Both the position numbers and the translations under genes were made by a program. The notes under the pieces are model-generated. The model worked only from the letters and a program-made list of their open reading frames with translations, made no database searches and was not told the origin of the DNA. From Micavibrio aeruginosavorus ARL-13 (GTDB lineage Bacteria; Pseudomonadota; Alphaproteobacteria; Micavibrionales; Micavibrionaceae): a stretch of DNA of 64,000 nucleotides. Below, piece after piece: positions 19,383-28,980 of this stretch (position 1 is its first letter; every line of letters begins with the position of its first letter). The stretch is taken from assembly GCF_000226315.1 (NCBI RefSeq), contig NC_016026.1, positions 2,108,001-2,172,000 on the forward strand, written 5' to 3'.

Positions 19383-19781
19383 TTAAACGCGACGACGTTT
19401 ACGCGGACGAACGCCGTTGTGCGGGATCGGCGTAATGTCCTTGATCGAACGAATGGTGAAGCCAATCGACTGCAAAGCGCGCAGTGCGGATTCACGACCC
19501 GAACCCGGGCCCTTCACTTCAACATCCAGTTCTTTCATCCCGTGTTCCTGCGCCTTGCGGCCAGCTTGTTCAGCGGCAACCTGTGCGGCATACGGGGTGG
19601 ATTTACGAGACCCTTTGAAACCCATCGTCCCCGAAGAGCACCAGGACACGGTGTTACCCTGTGCGTCGGTGATGGTGATGATGGTGTTGTTGAACGTAGA
19701 ATTCACGTGAACAACGCCAGAGGTGATGTTCTTACGTTCTTTACGGCGCATACGAACGCCAGCTTTTTCAGCCTTAGCCAT
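19383..19781 (-). CDS. rpsK: Ribosomal protein S11
   Basis: S11 is a 30S platform protein that helps shape the mRNA exit and the P-site region. The 132-aa sequence has the usual basic N-terminus and the conserved [15 protein letters not shown] and [14 protein letters not shown] stretches. The C-terminus [13 protein letters not shown] is the family ending. It lies 19 bp after rpsM and 98 bp before rpoA. Length and motifs are ordinary. Confidence 0.98.
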   Translation of the reverse strand: MAKAEKAGVRMRRKERKNITSGVVHVNSTFNNTIITITDAQGNTVSWCSSGTMGFKGSRKSTPYAAQVAAEQAGRKAQEHGMKELDVEVKGPGSGRESALRALQSIGFTIRSIKDITPIPHNGVRPRKRRRV

Positions 19782-19800
19782 GATCTTATGCCTCCGTTAC

Positions 19801-20184
19801 TTATTTCTTGGTTGCTTGTTTCTTACCTGCGATCGGCTTCGCCGGACCTTTGCGCGTGCGCGCGTTGGTCTTGGTGCGTTGGCCGCGAACAGGCAAGTTA
19901 CGACGATGGCGCAGGCCGCGATAGCAAGCCATATCCATCAGACGTTTAATGTTCAGGGAAATTTCACGGCGCAGGTCACCCTCGATCAGGAAACCACCGT
20001 TTTCAATTTCTTTACGGATGAGGTTCAGTTCATCTTCGGTCAGTTCGTGCATGCGGCGCTGAACATCGAGGCCCAGTTTTTCGCACATTTTGAACGCCGT
20101 CGTACGGCCGATCCCGTGAATGTAAGTCAACGCGATTGGAACGCGTTTCTTATCGGGAACGTTGACACCAGCAATACGTGCCAC
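19801..20184 (-). CDS. rpsM: Ribosomal protein S13, GTG start
   Basis: S13 sits in the 30S head and contacts the 50S subunit and P-site tRNA. The protein (127 aa) begins [13 protein letters not shown] after the initiator and ends with the basic GKKQATKK tail. Homology fixes the start at a GTG at 20184, preceded by AAAGGAGA at good spacing. An upstream in-frame ATG at 20274 would add 30 non-conserved residues and is rejected. It is the first gene of the alpha operon and follows a clear promoter. Confidence 0.96.
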   Translation of the reverse strand: MARIAGVNVPDKKRVPIALTYIHGIGRTTAFKMCEKLGLDVQRRMHELTEDELNLIRKEIENGGFLIEGDLRREISLNIKRLMDMACYRGLRHRRNLPVRGQRTKTNARTRKGPAKPIAGKKQATKK

Positions 20185-20327
20185 TTTCTTTCTCCTTTGA
20201 TTGTCGATTTCAAACCGAACCGTAAAATCCCAAGCGCAAAATGCGGGGGACGCCGGTTCGTATACCAACCTCAAGCCGCTGATTTACAACGGAATTGAGA
20301 GTCCTTCCCACAGGGAAAGACGGGCGG

Positions 20328-20355
20328 AGTATAGCTATTTCCGCACCCGCGTCAA
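20328..20355 (-). promoter_or_regulatory. Promoter of the rpsM-rpsK-rpoA-rplQ operon
   Basis: On the minus strand TTGACG (20350-20355) lies 16 bp before TATACT (20328-20333). Transcription would start near 20321 and give a leader of about 135 nt before the rpsM GTG. The 309-bp gap 20185-20493 holds this promoter. Nothing else clear was seen in it. Confidence 0.75.
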
Positions 20356-20493
20356 TAGAAAAAGCTGTGGAAAACTGCGGTTTTTACGGCCCTTTATTGG
20401 AAAACCGATTCCTGGCAAAACCCGCCCCCTAAAACCACAAAAAGACGATCGCAAAACCGCGTTTTTGCCCGAATTTAATATTTATGGAAAATA

Positions 20494-20937
20494 TTAAGGC
20501 AGATTCAGGATCAACTCATCGCAATAAGAACGGTAAACAGCCCCCATTAACATGACATGCGCATTATGGGCCCGGTCATGCGCGGTCCGTTCCGGCTGAC
20601 GCTGGGCCCGAAAATGCGCCACCCCATCATCACGAACCTGGGTCAGGGCCTGCGTCAATGTCGGCACGTCATGGGCCTGCCCCAGCCCCCCAAGGGCAAT
20701 CCCCAGATTGGCCGAAACCACGACCGAAAAGCTGCGCGCCAGGCTTTTGGGATAATGGGCGATCCTGTGCAAATCCGCCGGAGCCAGAGGAGCACCATCG
20801 CGGGCCTCGATCGCCACGACGTAGGCCTGCAACTCATTCGGATTCACCGTGGCGGCCACCGCGTTAAAAATCGGGGCCAGATCGGCGTCATCCATCATCA
20901 TCGGGTCATAATCTTTGACCTGTACCAATTGTGTCAT
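20494..20937 (-). CDS. Hypothetical protein between adk and rpsM
   Basis: This 147-aa soluble protein is of unknown family. It starts MTQLVQVKDYDPMMM, is acidic near the N-terminus and looks largely helical, with a His/Arg-rich stretch near residues 105-125. The ATG at 20937 has GAGG 8 nt upstream. It lies after the adk terminator (20971-21004) and before the alpha-operon promoter, so it probably has its own promoter, which I could not place. Interruption of the adk-rpsM junction by an orphan gene is unusual. Confidence 0.62.
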   Translation of the reverse strand: MTQLVQVKDYDPMMMDDADLAPIFNAVAATVNPNELQAYVVAIEARDGAPLAPADLHRIAHYPKSLARSFSVVVSANLGIALGGLGQAHDVPTLTQALTQVRDDGVAHFRAQRQPERTAHDRAHNAHVMLMGAVYRSYCDELILNLP

Positions 20938-20970
20938 TTCAAACCTCGTCAAAAAATCAATCTCTGAAAT

Positions 20971-21004
20971 AAAAAAGAGCCCCCGGATTTTCGTCTGGAG
21001 GCTC
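20971..21004 (-). terminator. Rho-independent terminator after adk
   Basis: GAGCCCCC (20977-20984) pairs with GGAGGCTC (20997-21004), with one wobble, and is followed on the minus strand by six T. It lies 10 bp beyond the adk stop and ends the secY-adk transcript. Confidence 0.85.
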
Positions 21005-21013
21005 CCTAAAATT

Positions 21014-21643
21014 TTATGGGTGTTGGGCCGACGGCGCACTGGGCGCGGCCCCCGCACCACTGCCAACCAGGATTTTATCAATCGCGGCTTCCACGACATC
21101 AATGCTGGCCATGCCGTCAACAGAACGCAGCAGGCTCTTGCCCTGATAGAACGGAATGATCGGCGCAGTTTTGTTGCGGAACTCCTGCAAACGCTTGCGC
21201 AGCGTTTCTTCGTTGTCATCGCTCCGCACGGCCTCGCCACGTGATTGCATTTCAGCAACGCGTTTATTCAGACGATCGACCAGAATGGCTTCATCAACCT
21301 GCAATTCAATTGCGGCCAGCAACGGGTGGCCTTTTTTCGCCAGCATTGTTTCCAACGCCGCGGCCTGTGCCACGGTACGCGGGAAACCATCGAAAATAAC
21401 GCCCTTGGCACAATCGGCTTGCTGGATACGGTTTTCGATCATCGCGATGATGATGTCATCGGACACCAATCCACCCGCATCCATCACGGCCTTCGCCTGT
21501 TTGCCCAGATCGGTGCCGGCGGCCACCTCGGCGCGCAACATGTCACCAGTGGAGAGCTGCTTCAGACCGTATTTGTCTTCCAGCTTTTTTGCCTGTGTGC
21601 CTTTGCCTGCGCCCGGTGGGCCCAGAAGAATCAAATTCATCAT
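21014..21643 (-). CDS. adk: Adenylate kinase, short LID-less form
   Basis: Adenylate kinase catalyses the reaction AMP + ATP to 2 ADP. Walker A is GPPGAGKGT at about residues 8-16, and DGFPRTVAQA and the NMP-binding STGDMLRAEV are in place. Between LNKRVAEMQSRGEAVR and the C-terminal part the long LID domain is missing, as in most alphaproteobacterial Adk. The C-terminus carries a short Gly/Ala/Pro/Ser tail. The ATG at 21643 overlaps the secY stop (ATGA), with AGGAGG 9 nt upstream, so it is coupled to secY. Confidence 0.97.
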   Translation of the reverse strand: MMNLILLGPPGAGKGTQAKKLEDKYGLKQLSTGDMLRAEVAAGTDLGKQAKAVMDAGGLVSDDIIIAMIENRIQQADCAKGVIFDGFPRTVAQAAALETMLAKKGHPLLAAIELQVDEAILVDRLNKRVAEMQSRGEAVRSDDNEETLRKRLQEFRNKTAPIIPFYQGKSLLRSVDGMASIDVVEAAIDKILVGSGAGAAPSAPSAQHP

Positions 21644-22983
21644 CGACGGCGGCCTCCTAATTTTGCTTTCTTCAACAGCCCTTCATATTGATGGGCGATC
21701 ATGTGGGAGTGGATTTGCGCGACTGTATCCATCGTCACCGACACAACGATCAGCAAGCTGGTCCCGCCCAGATAGAACGGCATGCTGTATTTCGCGACCA
21801 GCACTTCCGGCAACAGACAGATCAGGCACAGATACGCCGCACCCACCATCGTAATACGCGTCAGAACGTAATCCAGATAATCCGCTGTGGACTTACCCGG
21901 ACGGATACCCGGAATAAAGCCGCCATACTTGCGCAACATGTCCGCGTTCTCCGTCGGATTGAAAACAATCGCGGTATAGAAGAAGCAGAAGAACGCGATC
22001 AGCAGACCATACAAAATCATGTAGGTCGGCGAACCGTGTTGCAGCCACTGCGCCAGCGTCGCCGTGAAATCATTGCCCGATGCACCGGAAAAACCAACAA
22101 TGGTCAACGGCAGCAACAGCAAAGACGATGCGAAGATCGGCGGAATAACACCGGCGGTGTTCAGCTTCAGCGGGATGTGGTTTTGTTCACCCGCCATCAT
22201 GCCGTTGCCAATCTGGCGCTTCGGATATTGCACCAGCACGCGACGTTGTGCGCGTTCCATGAACACGATGAACGTGATCACACCAACAACCATCGCAGCC
22301 ATGATGAACAGCTCAATAAAGCTGAACGTTCCCTGACGTCCCAGTTCCAGCGTGCTGGCAATAGCGCGCGGCAATTCGGCCACGATACCAGCGAAGATGA
22401 TCAGCGAAATGCCGTTACCGATACCGCGCGCGGTGATTTGTTCACCCAGCCACATCAGGAACACAGTACCGCCAACAATGGTGATGACCGTCGAGATACG
22501 GAAGAACATGCCCGGATCAATCACAGCAGAGCCGCTTGCACCCTGCATGCTTTCCAGACCAACGGCCAGACCATAGGCCTGCACCGTCGCCAACATCACA
22601 GTCAGGAAGCGGGTATATTGGTTGATCTTCGCGCGACCGCTTTCGCCTTCCTTCTTCATCGCCTCCAGCTTTGGCGACATGGATGACGCCAGCTGCATGA
22701 TAATCGAGGCCGAAATATACGGCATAATGTTCAACGCAAAAATCGTCATACGCTGGAGCGCGCCACCGGAAAACATGTTGAACATGTCCAGGATACCGCC
22801 ACCCTTTTGCGTGAAGATTTCGGCCCACACATGCGGGTTGATTCCCGGCACGGGAATGTATGTCCCCAACCGGTAAACCAGCAGGGCCAGAATCACAAAC
22901 AGCAAACGTTTTTTCAGCTCGGTTGCTTTTGCAAGCGCACCCCAATTGGCATTTTTTGCAAGCTGTTCTACGGCAGATGGCAT
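21640..22983 (-). CDS. secY: Preprotein translocase subunit SecY
   Basis: SecY is the ten-helix channel of the Sec translocon in the inner membrane. The 447-aa protein contains the N-terminal LLFVILALLVYRLGTYIPVPG segment, the plug region IPVPGINP, and cytosolic loops with YPKRQIGNG and RPGKSTADYL. The C-terminus ends in a basic GGRRR. It is separated from rplO by 250 bp that include a terminator, which is unusual because secY normally follows rplO directly. No rpmJ follows secY. Confidence 0.97.
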   Translation of the reverse strand: MPSAVEQLAKNANWGALAKATELKKRLLFVILALLVYRLGTYIPVPGINPHVWAEIFTQKGGGILDMFNMFSGGALQRMTIFALNIMPYISASIIMQLASSMSPKLEAMKKEGESGRAKINQYTRFLTVMLATVQAYGLAVGLESMQGASGSAVIDPGMFFRISTVITIVGGTVFLMWLGEQITARGIGNGISLIIFAGIVAELPRAIASTLELGRQGTFSFIELFIMAAMVVGVITFIVFMERAQRRVLVQYPKRQIGNGMMAGEQNHIPLKLNTAGVIPPIFASSLLLLPLTIVGFSGASGNDFTATLAQWLQHGSPTYMILYGLLIAFFCFFYTAIVFNPTENADMLRKYGGFIPGIRPGKSTADYLDYVLTRITMVGAAYLCLICLLPEVLVAKYSMPFYLGGTSLLIVVSVTMDTVAQIHSHMIAHQYEGLLKKAKLGGRRR

Positions 22984-23171
22984 CGCTTCAAACCTTGATC
23001 AATACGATACAAAACACGAAAGAGCGCGGAGCCCAAAAGGGGCGCGCAGACCCTTAAAGGTTTAGAGAAAACGGGAGGCCGACACAAGCCCTAAGCATGG
23101 AGGATAACAGTCTTTTTCCCGTCCCGACGCCCAAAAGCAGCACAGCGCTCGGGCACACCATAAAAAAGAAA

Positions 23172-23200
23172 AAGCCCGGTGGATTTTTCCAACCGGGCTT
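23172..23200 (-). terminator. Terminator between rplO and secY
   Basis: AAGCCCGGT (23172-23180) pairs with ACCGGGCTT (23192-23200), extended by GGA/TCC, and is followed on the minus strand by TTTTTCTTTTTT. It would stop transcription leaving rplO, so secY-adk needs readthrough or its own promoter in 22984-23170. No convincing -35/-10 pair was seen there. Confidence 0.8.
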
Positions 23201-23233
23201 CTATCTCTTTCAGCGCTCCGACGGAGCTGCCAA

Positions 23234-23758
23234 TTATTTCTTTTTCTTCGCCTTGCCGCTTTTCGCGCCAGTGGCTTTTTTACCGAACGGCTTCGGCACG
23301 AAAACGGAGATTTCGACTTTACCGCCGGCTTTCTCAACAGCTTTCACAGCCGCATCGGTCGCACCGGACAGTTTCAGGTCGATCTTGGATTTCAGCGTGC
23401 CTTTGCCCAGCAGACGAACACCGTCTTTGCTGCGGCGGATCACACCGGCTTTCACCAATGCTTTCTCATCAACAACGCCTTTAACATCCAGAATTTTGGA
23501 GTCGATGGCTTCCTGCAGGCGAGCCAGTGTCACCTCCGCATAATCTTTTGCGAAAATGTTCACGAAGCCGCGTTTCGGCAGACGACGGTACAGAGGCATC
23601 TGACCACCCTCGAAGCCTTGGATCGAAACGCCGGTACGGGCTTTCTGACCTTTTACGCCACGGCCGCAAGTTTTGCCTTTGCCAGAGCCGATACCACGAC
23701 CGACAATCATGCGGCGCTTAACGGAACCCTCTTGGGGTTGCAGCTCATTGAGTTTCAT
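23234..23758 (-). CDS. rplO: Ribosomal protein L15
   Basis: L15 is a late-assembling 50S protein. It starts [12 protein letters not shown] and has the Gly-rich RNA-binding N-terminus ([19 protein letters not shown]). The core runs to about residue 150, followed by a short Lys/Ala-rich end ([16 protein letters not shown]), giving 174 aa. It is the last gene before the terminator at 23172-23200. It lies 35 bp after rpmD. Confidence 0.97.
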   Translation of the reverse strand: MKLNELQPQEGSVKRRMIVGRGIGSGKGKTCGRGVKGQKARTGVSIQGFEGGQMPLYRRLPKRGFVNIFAKDYAEVTLARLQEAIDSKILDVKGVVDEKALVKAGVIRRSKDGVRLLGKGTLKSKIDLKLSGATDAAVKAVEKAGGKVEISVFVPKPFGKKATGAKSGKAKKKK

Positions 23759-23793
23759 CGTTAAAACCTTTCCTTCACAGAAAGACGGGCCAA

Positions 23794-24030
23794 TTAGGCG
23801 ACGTCTTCAACTTTCACCAGGTGTTGTACCGCATTGATCATGCCACGCACGGACGGAGTATCTTCCAGTTCGCGAGAGCGGTTGATCTTGTTCAGGCCCA
23901 GGCCTTTCAGCGTGGCTTCCTGATAATCATAGCGACCGGCTGCACTGCGGATTTGCGTCACGCGTACCATTTTACCGGATTTAGCCGCAGCCTTTTTCGG
24001 GGCTGCTTTTTTCGCTTTTTCCTCAGACAT
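23794..24030 (-). CDS. rpmD: Ribosomal protein L30 with N-terminal extension
   Basis: L30 is a small 50S protein, usually about 60 aa. Here it is 78 aa because a Lys/Ala-rich leader ([20 protein letters not shown]) precedes the conserved core, which begins [12 protein letters not shown] and continues [22 protein letters not shown]. The ATG at 24030 has GGA-type ribosome-binding bases upstream. An internal Met at codon 21 (MVRVTQ) could be an alternative start giving a standard-length protein, so the extension should be checked at protein level. Confidence 0.93.
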   Translation of the reverse strand: MSEEKAKKAAPKKAAAKSGKMVRVTQIRSAAGRYDYQEATLKGLGLNKINRSRELEDTPSVRGMINAVQHLVKVEDVA

Positions 24031-24063
24031 CGGATCGGTCCTCTATATTAAACGTATATCGAC

Positions 24064-24729
24064 TTATTCTTCTTCAGCTGCGGCAATCGCTTGCTCAGCG
24101 GCACCACGGGCGGCTTCACGGCTGGCAACAATGTCGCCAACTTTTTTGCTGCGACGGGATGCAACCTGACGCGGGCTCTGCATGCCTTTCAGGGCAGCGA
24201 AAGTCGCGTTCACCATGGTGTACGGGTTGTTGGAACCAATTTTCTTGGCCACAACGTCCTGAACGCCCAGGGCTTCAAAAATCGCACGCAGCGGACCACC
24301 TGCGATGATACCGGTACCCGGAGGGGCAGAGCGCAGGAATACGCGACCGGCGCCATCACGGCCAGCAATATCGTGGTGCAGTGTACGGGCTTCGCGCAGC
24401 GGCACGCGGATCATGGCGCGTTTGGCCTGATCGGTGGCTTTGCGGATTGCATCGGGAACTTCGCGGGCTTTGGCACTGCCGAAACCAACGCGGCCTTTAC
24501 CATCACCAACAACGACCAGAGCGGCGAAACCGAAACGGCGACCACCCTTAACCACTTTGGCAACGCGGTTAATACCAACCAGACGCTCGATCAGCTCCGA
24601 CTCTTCGCGCTCGCGCGGCTCGTTGCTGTTGCGGTCGTCACGGCGTTTGCCGCCTTTACCATCACGATCACGGCCACCGCGTTCGCGTTTGTTTTCAGAT
24701 GGTGTTGCTGTTGCTTCTGCGCTGGACAT
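24064..24729 (-). CDS. rpsE: Ribosomal protein S5
   Basis: S5 lines the mRNA entry channel of the 30S subunit and affects decoding fidelity. The double-stranded RNA-binding part ([20 protein letters not shown]) and the C-terminal domain ([18 protein letters not shown]) are typical. The N-terminus has about 45 extra residues that are very rich in Arg, Asp, Gly and Lys, and the C-terminus ends in Ala/Glu. The total is 221 aa, against about 166 in E. coli. It lies 28 bp after rplR in the spc order. Confidence 0.97.
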   Translation of the reverse strand: MSSAEATATPSENKRERGGRDRDGKGGKRRDDRNSNEPREREESELIERLVGINRVAKVVKGGRRFGFAALVVVGDGKGRVGFGSAKAREVPDAIRKATDQAKRAMIRVPLREARTLHHDIAGRDGAGRVFLRSAPPGTGIIAGGPLRAIFEALGVQDVVAKKIGSNNPYTMVNATFAALKGMQSPRQVASRRSKKVGDIVASREAARGAAEQAIAAAEEE

Positions 24730-24757
24730 GTTTGATCCTTAGCTCCTCAATAAATTC

Positions 24758-25135
24758 TTAGAATTCCAAGCCGGCTTCACGGGCACCGTCAGCCACAGCC
24801 TTAACACGGCCATGATAGACGTAACCACCGCGGTCGAATTGAACCAGCGTAACGCCAGCTTTCTTCGCGCGTTCAGCAACCAGCTTGCCCACTTTGTGAG
24901 CTGCTTCTTTGTTGCCGCCGTTTTTCAGCTTCAGCTCTTTGTCCATGGACGATGCTGCCGCAAGCGTAACGCCGCGCACATCATCAATCACTTGGGCATA
25001 GATGCCTTTGCCGGTGCGATGCACAGACAGACGCGGACGGGCCAGCTTTTGCCCGGAACGTGCTACGTTAACCTGACGCAGCTTGTTGCGCGTCCGGAAC
25101 GTGCGGCGTTGTTGTGATGTCAAACCCTTGGCCAT
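24758..25135 (-). CDS. rplR: Ribosomal protein L18
   Basis: L18 binds 5S rRNA together with L5 and anchors it in the 50S central protuberance. The 125-aa sequence has the basic N-terminus ([13 protein letters not shown]), the conserved [20 protein letters not shown] block and the C-terminal [26 protein letters not shown] region. Length and position (rplF-rplR-rpsE) are standard. Nothing unusual is seen. Confidence 0.98.
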   Translation of the reverse strand: MAKGLTSQQRRTFRTRNKLRQVNVARSGQKLARPRLSVHRTGKGIYAQVIDDVRGVTLAAASSMDKELKLKNGGNKEAAHKVGKLVAERAKKAGVTLVQFDRGGYVYHGRVKAVADGAREAGLEF

Positions 25136-25160
25136 GATACGGTCCTCTTGCCTCTAATTC

Positions 25161-25700
25161 TTACTTCTTCTTGCCTTCTTTACGCAGGATCTGCTGACCC
25201 TCGTAACGGATACCTTTGCCTTTGTACGGCTCTGGCGGACGGTAGGAGATGATCTCCGCAGCAACCTGACCGACTTTTTGTTTGTCGATACCAGAAATGC
25301 TGATTTTCGTTTGCTTGTCTACGGCAACTTTAATGTCGCTCGGAACAGCGTATTGAATGTCGTGGCTGTAACCCAGTTGCAGAACCAGCGTGCTGCCCTG
25401 CAGGTTCGCACGATAACCAACGCCCTGGATGTCCAGGTTTTTGGTGTAGCCTTCGCTCACGCCCACAACCATGTTCTTGATGTGGTTGCGGAAGGTCGGC
25501 CACAACATGCGCAGCTTACGCTCTTCCGACAGCGGGGCCAGAACGACTTGCTTGCCGCCCTCTTCCAGCTTTACAGACACAGCTTCATGCACGGTCAGGG
25601 TCAGCTCACCGAGCTTGCCTTTGACCTTCACGTCTTGACCTTTAACTTCGACGGTTACACCATCGGGAACGATCACGGGGTTTTTGCCAATCCGGGACAT
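25161..25700 (-). CDS. rplF: Ribosomal protein L6
   Basis: L6 lies at the base of the L7/L12 stalk near the factor-binding site. The start is set at the ATG at 25700 (MSRIGKNPV), the universal N-terminus. A longer in-frame start upstream would enter rpsH. The 179-aa protein ends with the family motif RPPEPYKGKGIRYEGQ and a basic tail. It is 19 bp from rpsH and 25 bp from rplR. Confidence 0.97.
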   Translation of the reverse strand: MSRIGKNPVIVPDGVTVEVKGQDVKVKGKLGELTLTVHEAVSVKLEEGGKQVVLAPLSEERKLRMLWPTFRNHIKNMVVGVSEGYTKNLDIQGVGYRANLQGSTLVLQLGYSHDIQYAVPSDIKVAVDKQTKISISGIDKQKVGQVAAEIISYRPPEPYKGKGIRYEGQQILRKEGKKK

Positions 25701-25719
25701 CGTCTTCAACCTTTCAAAA

Positions 25720-26118
25720 TTAGAAGATGCGGCAGAGAATTTCGCCGCCAACGTTCTGTTCACGGGCTTCGTGGTCGGCCATAACACCATTCGGTGTCGA
25801 CACAACAGCGATACCCAGACCGTTGTAAACGCGCGGAATTTCCGTCACTTTCACGTAAACACGACGACCCGGCTTGGACACACGGCTGATCTCCTGGATC
25901 ACCGGTTGGCCCTGGTCATATTTCAGTTCGATCTGCAGCTCAGCATGGCCGCGATCGTTTTTCGTTTCGCTCCAGCCACGGATGTAGCCTTCGCGTTTCA
26001 GAACGTCCAGAACCCGTCCGCGCAGTTTAGAGGCCGGGCAGGTCACGACTTCTTTCTTCGCGCCTTGACCGTTACGGATGCGGGTCAGCATATCTCCAAG
26101 TGGATCGCTCATTGACAT
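25720..26118 (-). CDS. rpsH: Ribosomal protein S8
   Basis: S8 binds 16S rRNA helix 21 and in E. coli also represses the spc operon at rplE. The 132-aa protein starts [19 protein letters not shown] and ends with the conserved [26 protein letters not shown]. All positions look normal. It sits between rpsN and rplF. Whether the repressor role applies here was not tested. Confidence 0.98.
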   Translation of the reverse strand: MSMSDPLGDMLTRIRNGQGAKKEVVTCPASKLRGRVLDVLKREGYIRGWSETKNDRGHAELQIELKYDQGQPVIQEISRVSKPGRRVYVKVTEIPRVYNGLGIAVVSTPNGVMADHEAREQNVGGEILCRIF

Positions 26119-26190
26119 CGTTTGTTCTTCCTTCTTAAAAAAACTTCGTTTGGTCCTGTGCGGCCCCTTATAAAAAGGACCAGCCGCTGG

Positions 26191-26496
26191 TTACCAGCTC
26201 GACTTCGTCACACCAGGCAGTTCGCCACGGGATGCCAGAAGACGCAGTGCATTTCGGCACAAGTTGAACTTGCGATAGTTGGAACGCGGACGACCGGTCA
26301 GCGCGCAACGGTTGCGAACACGGTTTTTCGCCGAGTTACGCGGCAGTTCCGCAAGTTCCAGAACAGCCTTGAAACGATCTTCCGGGGATGCCGAGCGATC
26401 GCTGATCTGGGCTTTCAGCGCAGCACGTTTGGTTGCATAACGCTTAACCAATTTGCGGCGTTTGTCGTTCCGGATCACTGAACATGTCTTAGCCAT
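26191..26496 (-). CDS. rpsN: Ribosomal protein S14, zinc-free type
   Basis: S14 is a 30S head protein. At 101 aa it is the long form without the CxxC pairs that bind zinc in the short form. It contains [20 protein letters not shown] and the conserved [23 protein letters not shown] block. It lies between rplE and rpsH, as in other proteobacteria. No truncation or oddity is seen. Confidence 0.98.
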   Translation of the reverse strand: MAKTCSVIRNDKRRKLVKRYATKRAALKAQISDRSASPEDRFKAVLELAELPRNSAKNRVRNRCALTGRPRSNYRKFNLCRNALRLLASRGELPGVTKSSW

Positions 26497-26526
26497 AGGC
26501 CTTTTCCTCCAAATATCTCAATCGTA

Positions 26527-27075
26527 TTAGTTGCGGAAGGGCATCATGAAACCGCGCAGAAGCTCTTTTGCTTCTTCGTCGGATTTCGCCGTGGTGCAGA
26601 TGATGATGTCCATCCCGCGCATTTGATCAACTTTATCGTAGTCGATCTCGGGGAACACGATCTGTTCCTTCAGGCCCATCGCGTAGTTACCGCGACCGTC
26701 AAAGCTGCGACCATTGATGCCGCGGAAGTCGCGAACGCGCGGCAGCGCGATCGTGACCAGACGATCCAGGAATTCGTACATGTGCGCACGACGCAACGTC
26801 ACTTTGCAACCGATCGCCATGTTTTCACGAATTTTGAAAGAGGCGTTCGCTTTGCGAGCATGCGTGATCAGCGGCTTTTGACCGGAGATCGCTGCCAGAT
26901 CGTTTACAGCGTTATCAATGTGTGCGCGGTTGGTCGTGGCTTCGCCTACGCCCATGTTCAGAACGATTTTATCCAGACGCGGGATCTGCATATCGTTCTT
27001 GTAACCGTATTTTTGTTTCAGCGCCGGTTTGATGTCTTTTTCGTACATCACCTGGAAACGGGGCTTCGTTGTCAT
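26527..27075 (-). CDS. rplE: Ribosomal protein L5
   Basis: L5 bridges 5S rRNA and the P-site tRNA elbow. The ATG at 27075 (MTTKPRFQ) is chosen because AAGGA lies 7 nt upstream. Starts at 27090-27093 are possible but lack a comparable signal. The 182-aa protein contains [21 protein letters not shown] and the C-terminal [23 protein letters not shown] region. It follows rplX by 18 bp. Confidence 0.96.
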   Translation of the reverse strand: MTTKPRFQVMYEKDIKPALKQKYGYKNDMQIPRLDKIVLNMGVGEATTNRAHIDNAVNDLAAISGQKPLITHARKANASFKIRENMAIGCKVTLRRAHMYEFLDRLVTIALPRVRDFRGINGRSFDGRGNYAMGLKEQIVFPEIDYDKVDQMRGMDIIICTTAKSDEEAKELLRGFMMPFRN

Positions 27076-27093
27076 CGCCGTATCCTTCATCAC

Positions 27094-27420
27094 TTATTTA
27101 TCAAGAGTTTCGCCGGAGCGTCGTGCTACGCGGACCTTTTTACCGTCCTTCAGGGTCGTGTAACCCACCCGGGTCGGCTTGTTCGACTTCGGATCAATCA
27201 GAGCCACGTTAGACGCGTGGATCGGCATTTCCTTGGTCTCGATACCACCTGCACTCGTCGCCGACGGCTTCGTGTGTTTTTTCGCCAGGTTGATACCTTG
27301 AACCAGAACACGGTTGTCTTCCGGGAATACCTTCAGAACTTCACCGGTTTTGGTCTTGTCTTTACCAGTCAGAACGACGACTTTGTCGCCCTTTTTGATT
27401 TTCAATTTTGCGTTGCTCAT
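27094..27420 (-). CDS. rplX: Ribosomal protein L24
   Basis: L24 initiates 50S assembly and lies at the tunnel exit. The 108-aa protein begins with a KOW domain ([25 protein letters not shown], read in two halves) and contains the typical [19 protein letters not shown] segment. Its start shares one base with the rplN stop, so translation is probably coupled. The size is ordinary. Confidence 0.97.
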   Translation of the reverse strand: MSNAKLKIKKGDKVVVLTGKDKTKTGEVLKVFPEDNRVLVQGINLAKKHTKPSATSAGGIETKEMPIHASNVALIDPKSNKPTRVGYTTLKDGKKVRVARRSGETLDK

Positions 27421-27788
27421 TACAGCACCTCTGGCGCCAAAGAAATAATTTTCATGTAGCCCTTGCCACGCAGCTCACGGGTCACGGGGCCAAAGATACG
27501 GGTTCCGATCGGCTCGCCCTGCTTGTTGATCAGCACAACAGAGTTGCTGTCAAAGCGGATTTTCTCACCGTTCGCGCGCTTCAGACCATGGGCCGTGCGC
27601 ACAATAACCGCGCGGTGAACATCACCCTTTTTAACGCGGCCGCGCGGAATGGCGTCCTTTACCGAAACAACGATGATATCACCGATATTCGCGGAGTTGT
27701 GGTGAGACCCGCCCAGTACTTTAATGCACTGAACGCGTTTCGCGCCGCTGTTATCGGCTACATCGAGTTCTGATTCCATCTGGATCAT
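27420..27788 (-). CDS. rplN: Ribosomal protein L14
   Basis: L14 lies at the subunit interface and contacts 16S rRNA helix 14. The 122-aa sequence opens with [20 protein letters not shown] and keeps [21 protein letters not shown] in the core. Length and sequence are highly conserved. It overlaps rplX by one base and follows rpsQ by 53 bp. Confidence 0.98.
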   Translation of the reverse strand: MIQMESELDVADNSGAKRVQCIKVLGGSHHNSANIGDIIVVSVKDAIPRGRVKKGDVHRAVIVRTAHGLKRANGEKIRFDSNSVVLINKQGEPIGTRIFGPVTRELRGKGYMKIISLAPEVL

Positions 27789-27841
27789 GATCGTTCTGCC
27801 TTCTTTAATCGTTCAAACTTGGTCGTTTCAGTTCGCCTTAA

Positions 27842-28225
27842 TTAGGCGTCTTTTTTCTTGGCTGCGGTTTTCTTCGCGGCCGGTTTCTTTGCTGCGGCGG
27901 TTTTCGCGCCAGCTTTCGCCGGAGCCTTTTTCGCCTTCGGCTCAGCAGCGGCCTTTTCGGTCACTTCCGGAGCTTGACGGGTCGCGGCATCGCCCAGACC
28001 TGCCACCACGCGCCAGGATTTGCGCTTGGAGATAGGACGGCATTCCTCGATCTGCACGCGGTCGCCGACTTTATACATATTCTGCTCGTCATGTGCAGCA
28101 TATTTATCGGATTTCCGGATGTATTTTTTGTACACCGGGTGCATCGTGCGGCGTTCGACCAGAACCGTAACGGTTTTGTCCATCTTGTCGCTGACGACGT
28201 TGCCTTCCAGAATGCGACGTGGCAT
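27842..28225 (-). CDS. rpsQ: Ribosomal protein S17 with Lys/Ala tail
   Basis: S17 is an early-binding 30S protein, normally about 80 aa. The OB-fold core ([19 protein letters not shown] through residue 80) is standard. The protein continues to 127 aa with a low-complexity tail of Lys and Ala that contains repeated PAKAG and AAKKPAAKK units, close in composition to the L17 tail. The reading frame and stop are clear, so the tail is encoded. It lies between rpmC and rplN. Confidence 0.96.
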   Translation of the reverse strand: MPRRILEGNVVSDKMDKTVTVLVERRTMHPVYKKYIRKSDKYAAHDEQNMYKVGDRVQIEECRPISKRKSWRVVAGLGDAATRQAPEVTEKAAAEPKAKKAPAKAGAKTAAAKKPAAKKTAAKKKDA

Positions 28226-28253
28226 GTATTTGCTCCTTACCTACGTATCTCTA

Positions 28254-28499
28254 TTATGCGGCTTTGGTCTTTTTCGCGGATTTCGGGCTTTTCGCCTTGG
28301 CCGCGGTCGGACCGCCTTTTTGTTGTTCTAAAACCGTCTGAATACGGGCGATATCGCGGCGCAGGCCACGGATTTGTGCCGTATTGGACAGCTGGCCGCC
28401 AGCTTTCTGGAAACGCAGGGTCATTTGCTGCTGTTTCAGGTCAACAAGCATCTTTTTCAGCTCGTCGGCGGTTTTGCCTTTAATGTCTTCCGCTTTCAT
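28254..28499 (-). CDS. rpmC: Ribosomal protein L29
   Basis: L29 is a small helical 50S protein at the tunnel exit that helps to dock trigger factor and SRP. The core MKAEDIKGKTADELKKMLVD and the RRDIARIQTVLEQ helix are typical. The last 17 or so residues (AAKAKSPKSAKKTKAA) form a Lys/Ala tail that many homologues lack. The total is 81 aa. It lies between rplP and rpsQ. Confidence 0.96.
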   Translation of the reverse strand: MKAEDIKGKTADELKKMLVDLKQQQMTLRFQKAGGQLSNTAQIRGLRRDIARIQTVLEQQKGGPTAAKAKSPKSAKKTKAA

Positions 28500-28528
28500 A
28501 TCGCGTCTCCTAACACTCGGCCCGGGGC

Positions 28529-28942
28529 TTATTCGCCAATACGGGCAATGAATTTCGTTTTAACCGGCAGTTTTGCCGCAGCCAGGCTCAGAGCCTCACG
28601 AGCAACAGTTTCCGGTACACCGTCCAGTTCGAACAGGATACGGCCCGGTTTTACCCGTGCAGCCCAGAATTCCGGGGCGCCTTTACCGGAACCCATCCGC
28701 ACTTCCAGCGGCTTTTTGGATACCGGGACGTCCGGGAATACACGGATCCAGACTTTACCCTGACGCTTCATCGCACGGGTGATCGCACGACGAGCTGCCT
28801 CGATCTGACGCGCGGTCAGACGATCCGGATCCAGGGTTTTCAGGCCATAAGAGCCGAAAGCCAGAGTCGCACCGCTGGTGGCCAGACCGTGGATACGGCC
28901 TTTATGCTGTTTGCGGTATTTTGTCTTTTTCGGTTGCAGCAT
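28529..28942 (-). CDS. rplP: Ribosomal protein L16
   Basis: L16 sits near the A-site tRNA elbow and is needed for late 50S maturation. The 137-aa protein starts [16 protein letters not shown] and holds the conserved [19 protein letters not shown] block. The hydroxylated Arg region near residue 81, [14 protein letters not shown], is also present. Length and motifs are ordinary. It lies between rpsC and rpmC. Confidence 0.98.
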   Translation of the reverse strand: MLQPKKTKYRKQHKGRIHGLATSGATLAFGSYGLKTLDPDRLTARQIEAARRAITRAMKRQGKVWIRVFPDVPVSKKPLEVRMGSGKGAPEFWAARVKPGRILFELDGVPETVAREALSLAAAKLPVKTKFIARIGE

Positions 28943-28980
28943 CGTCTTCGCTCACATCTTCAATCGTTCAAATTCAGTCA

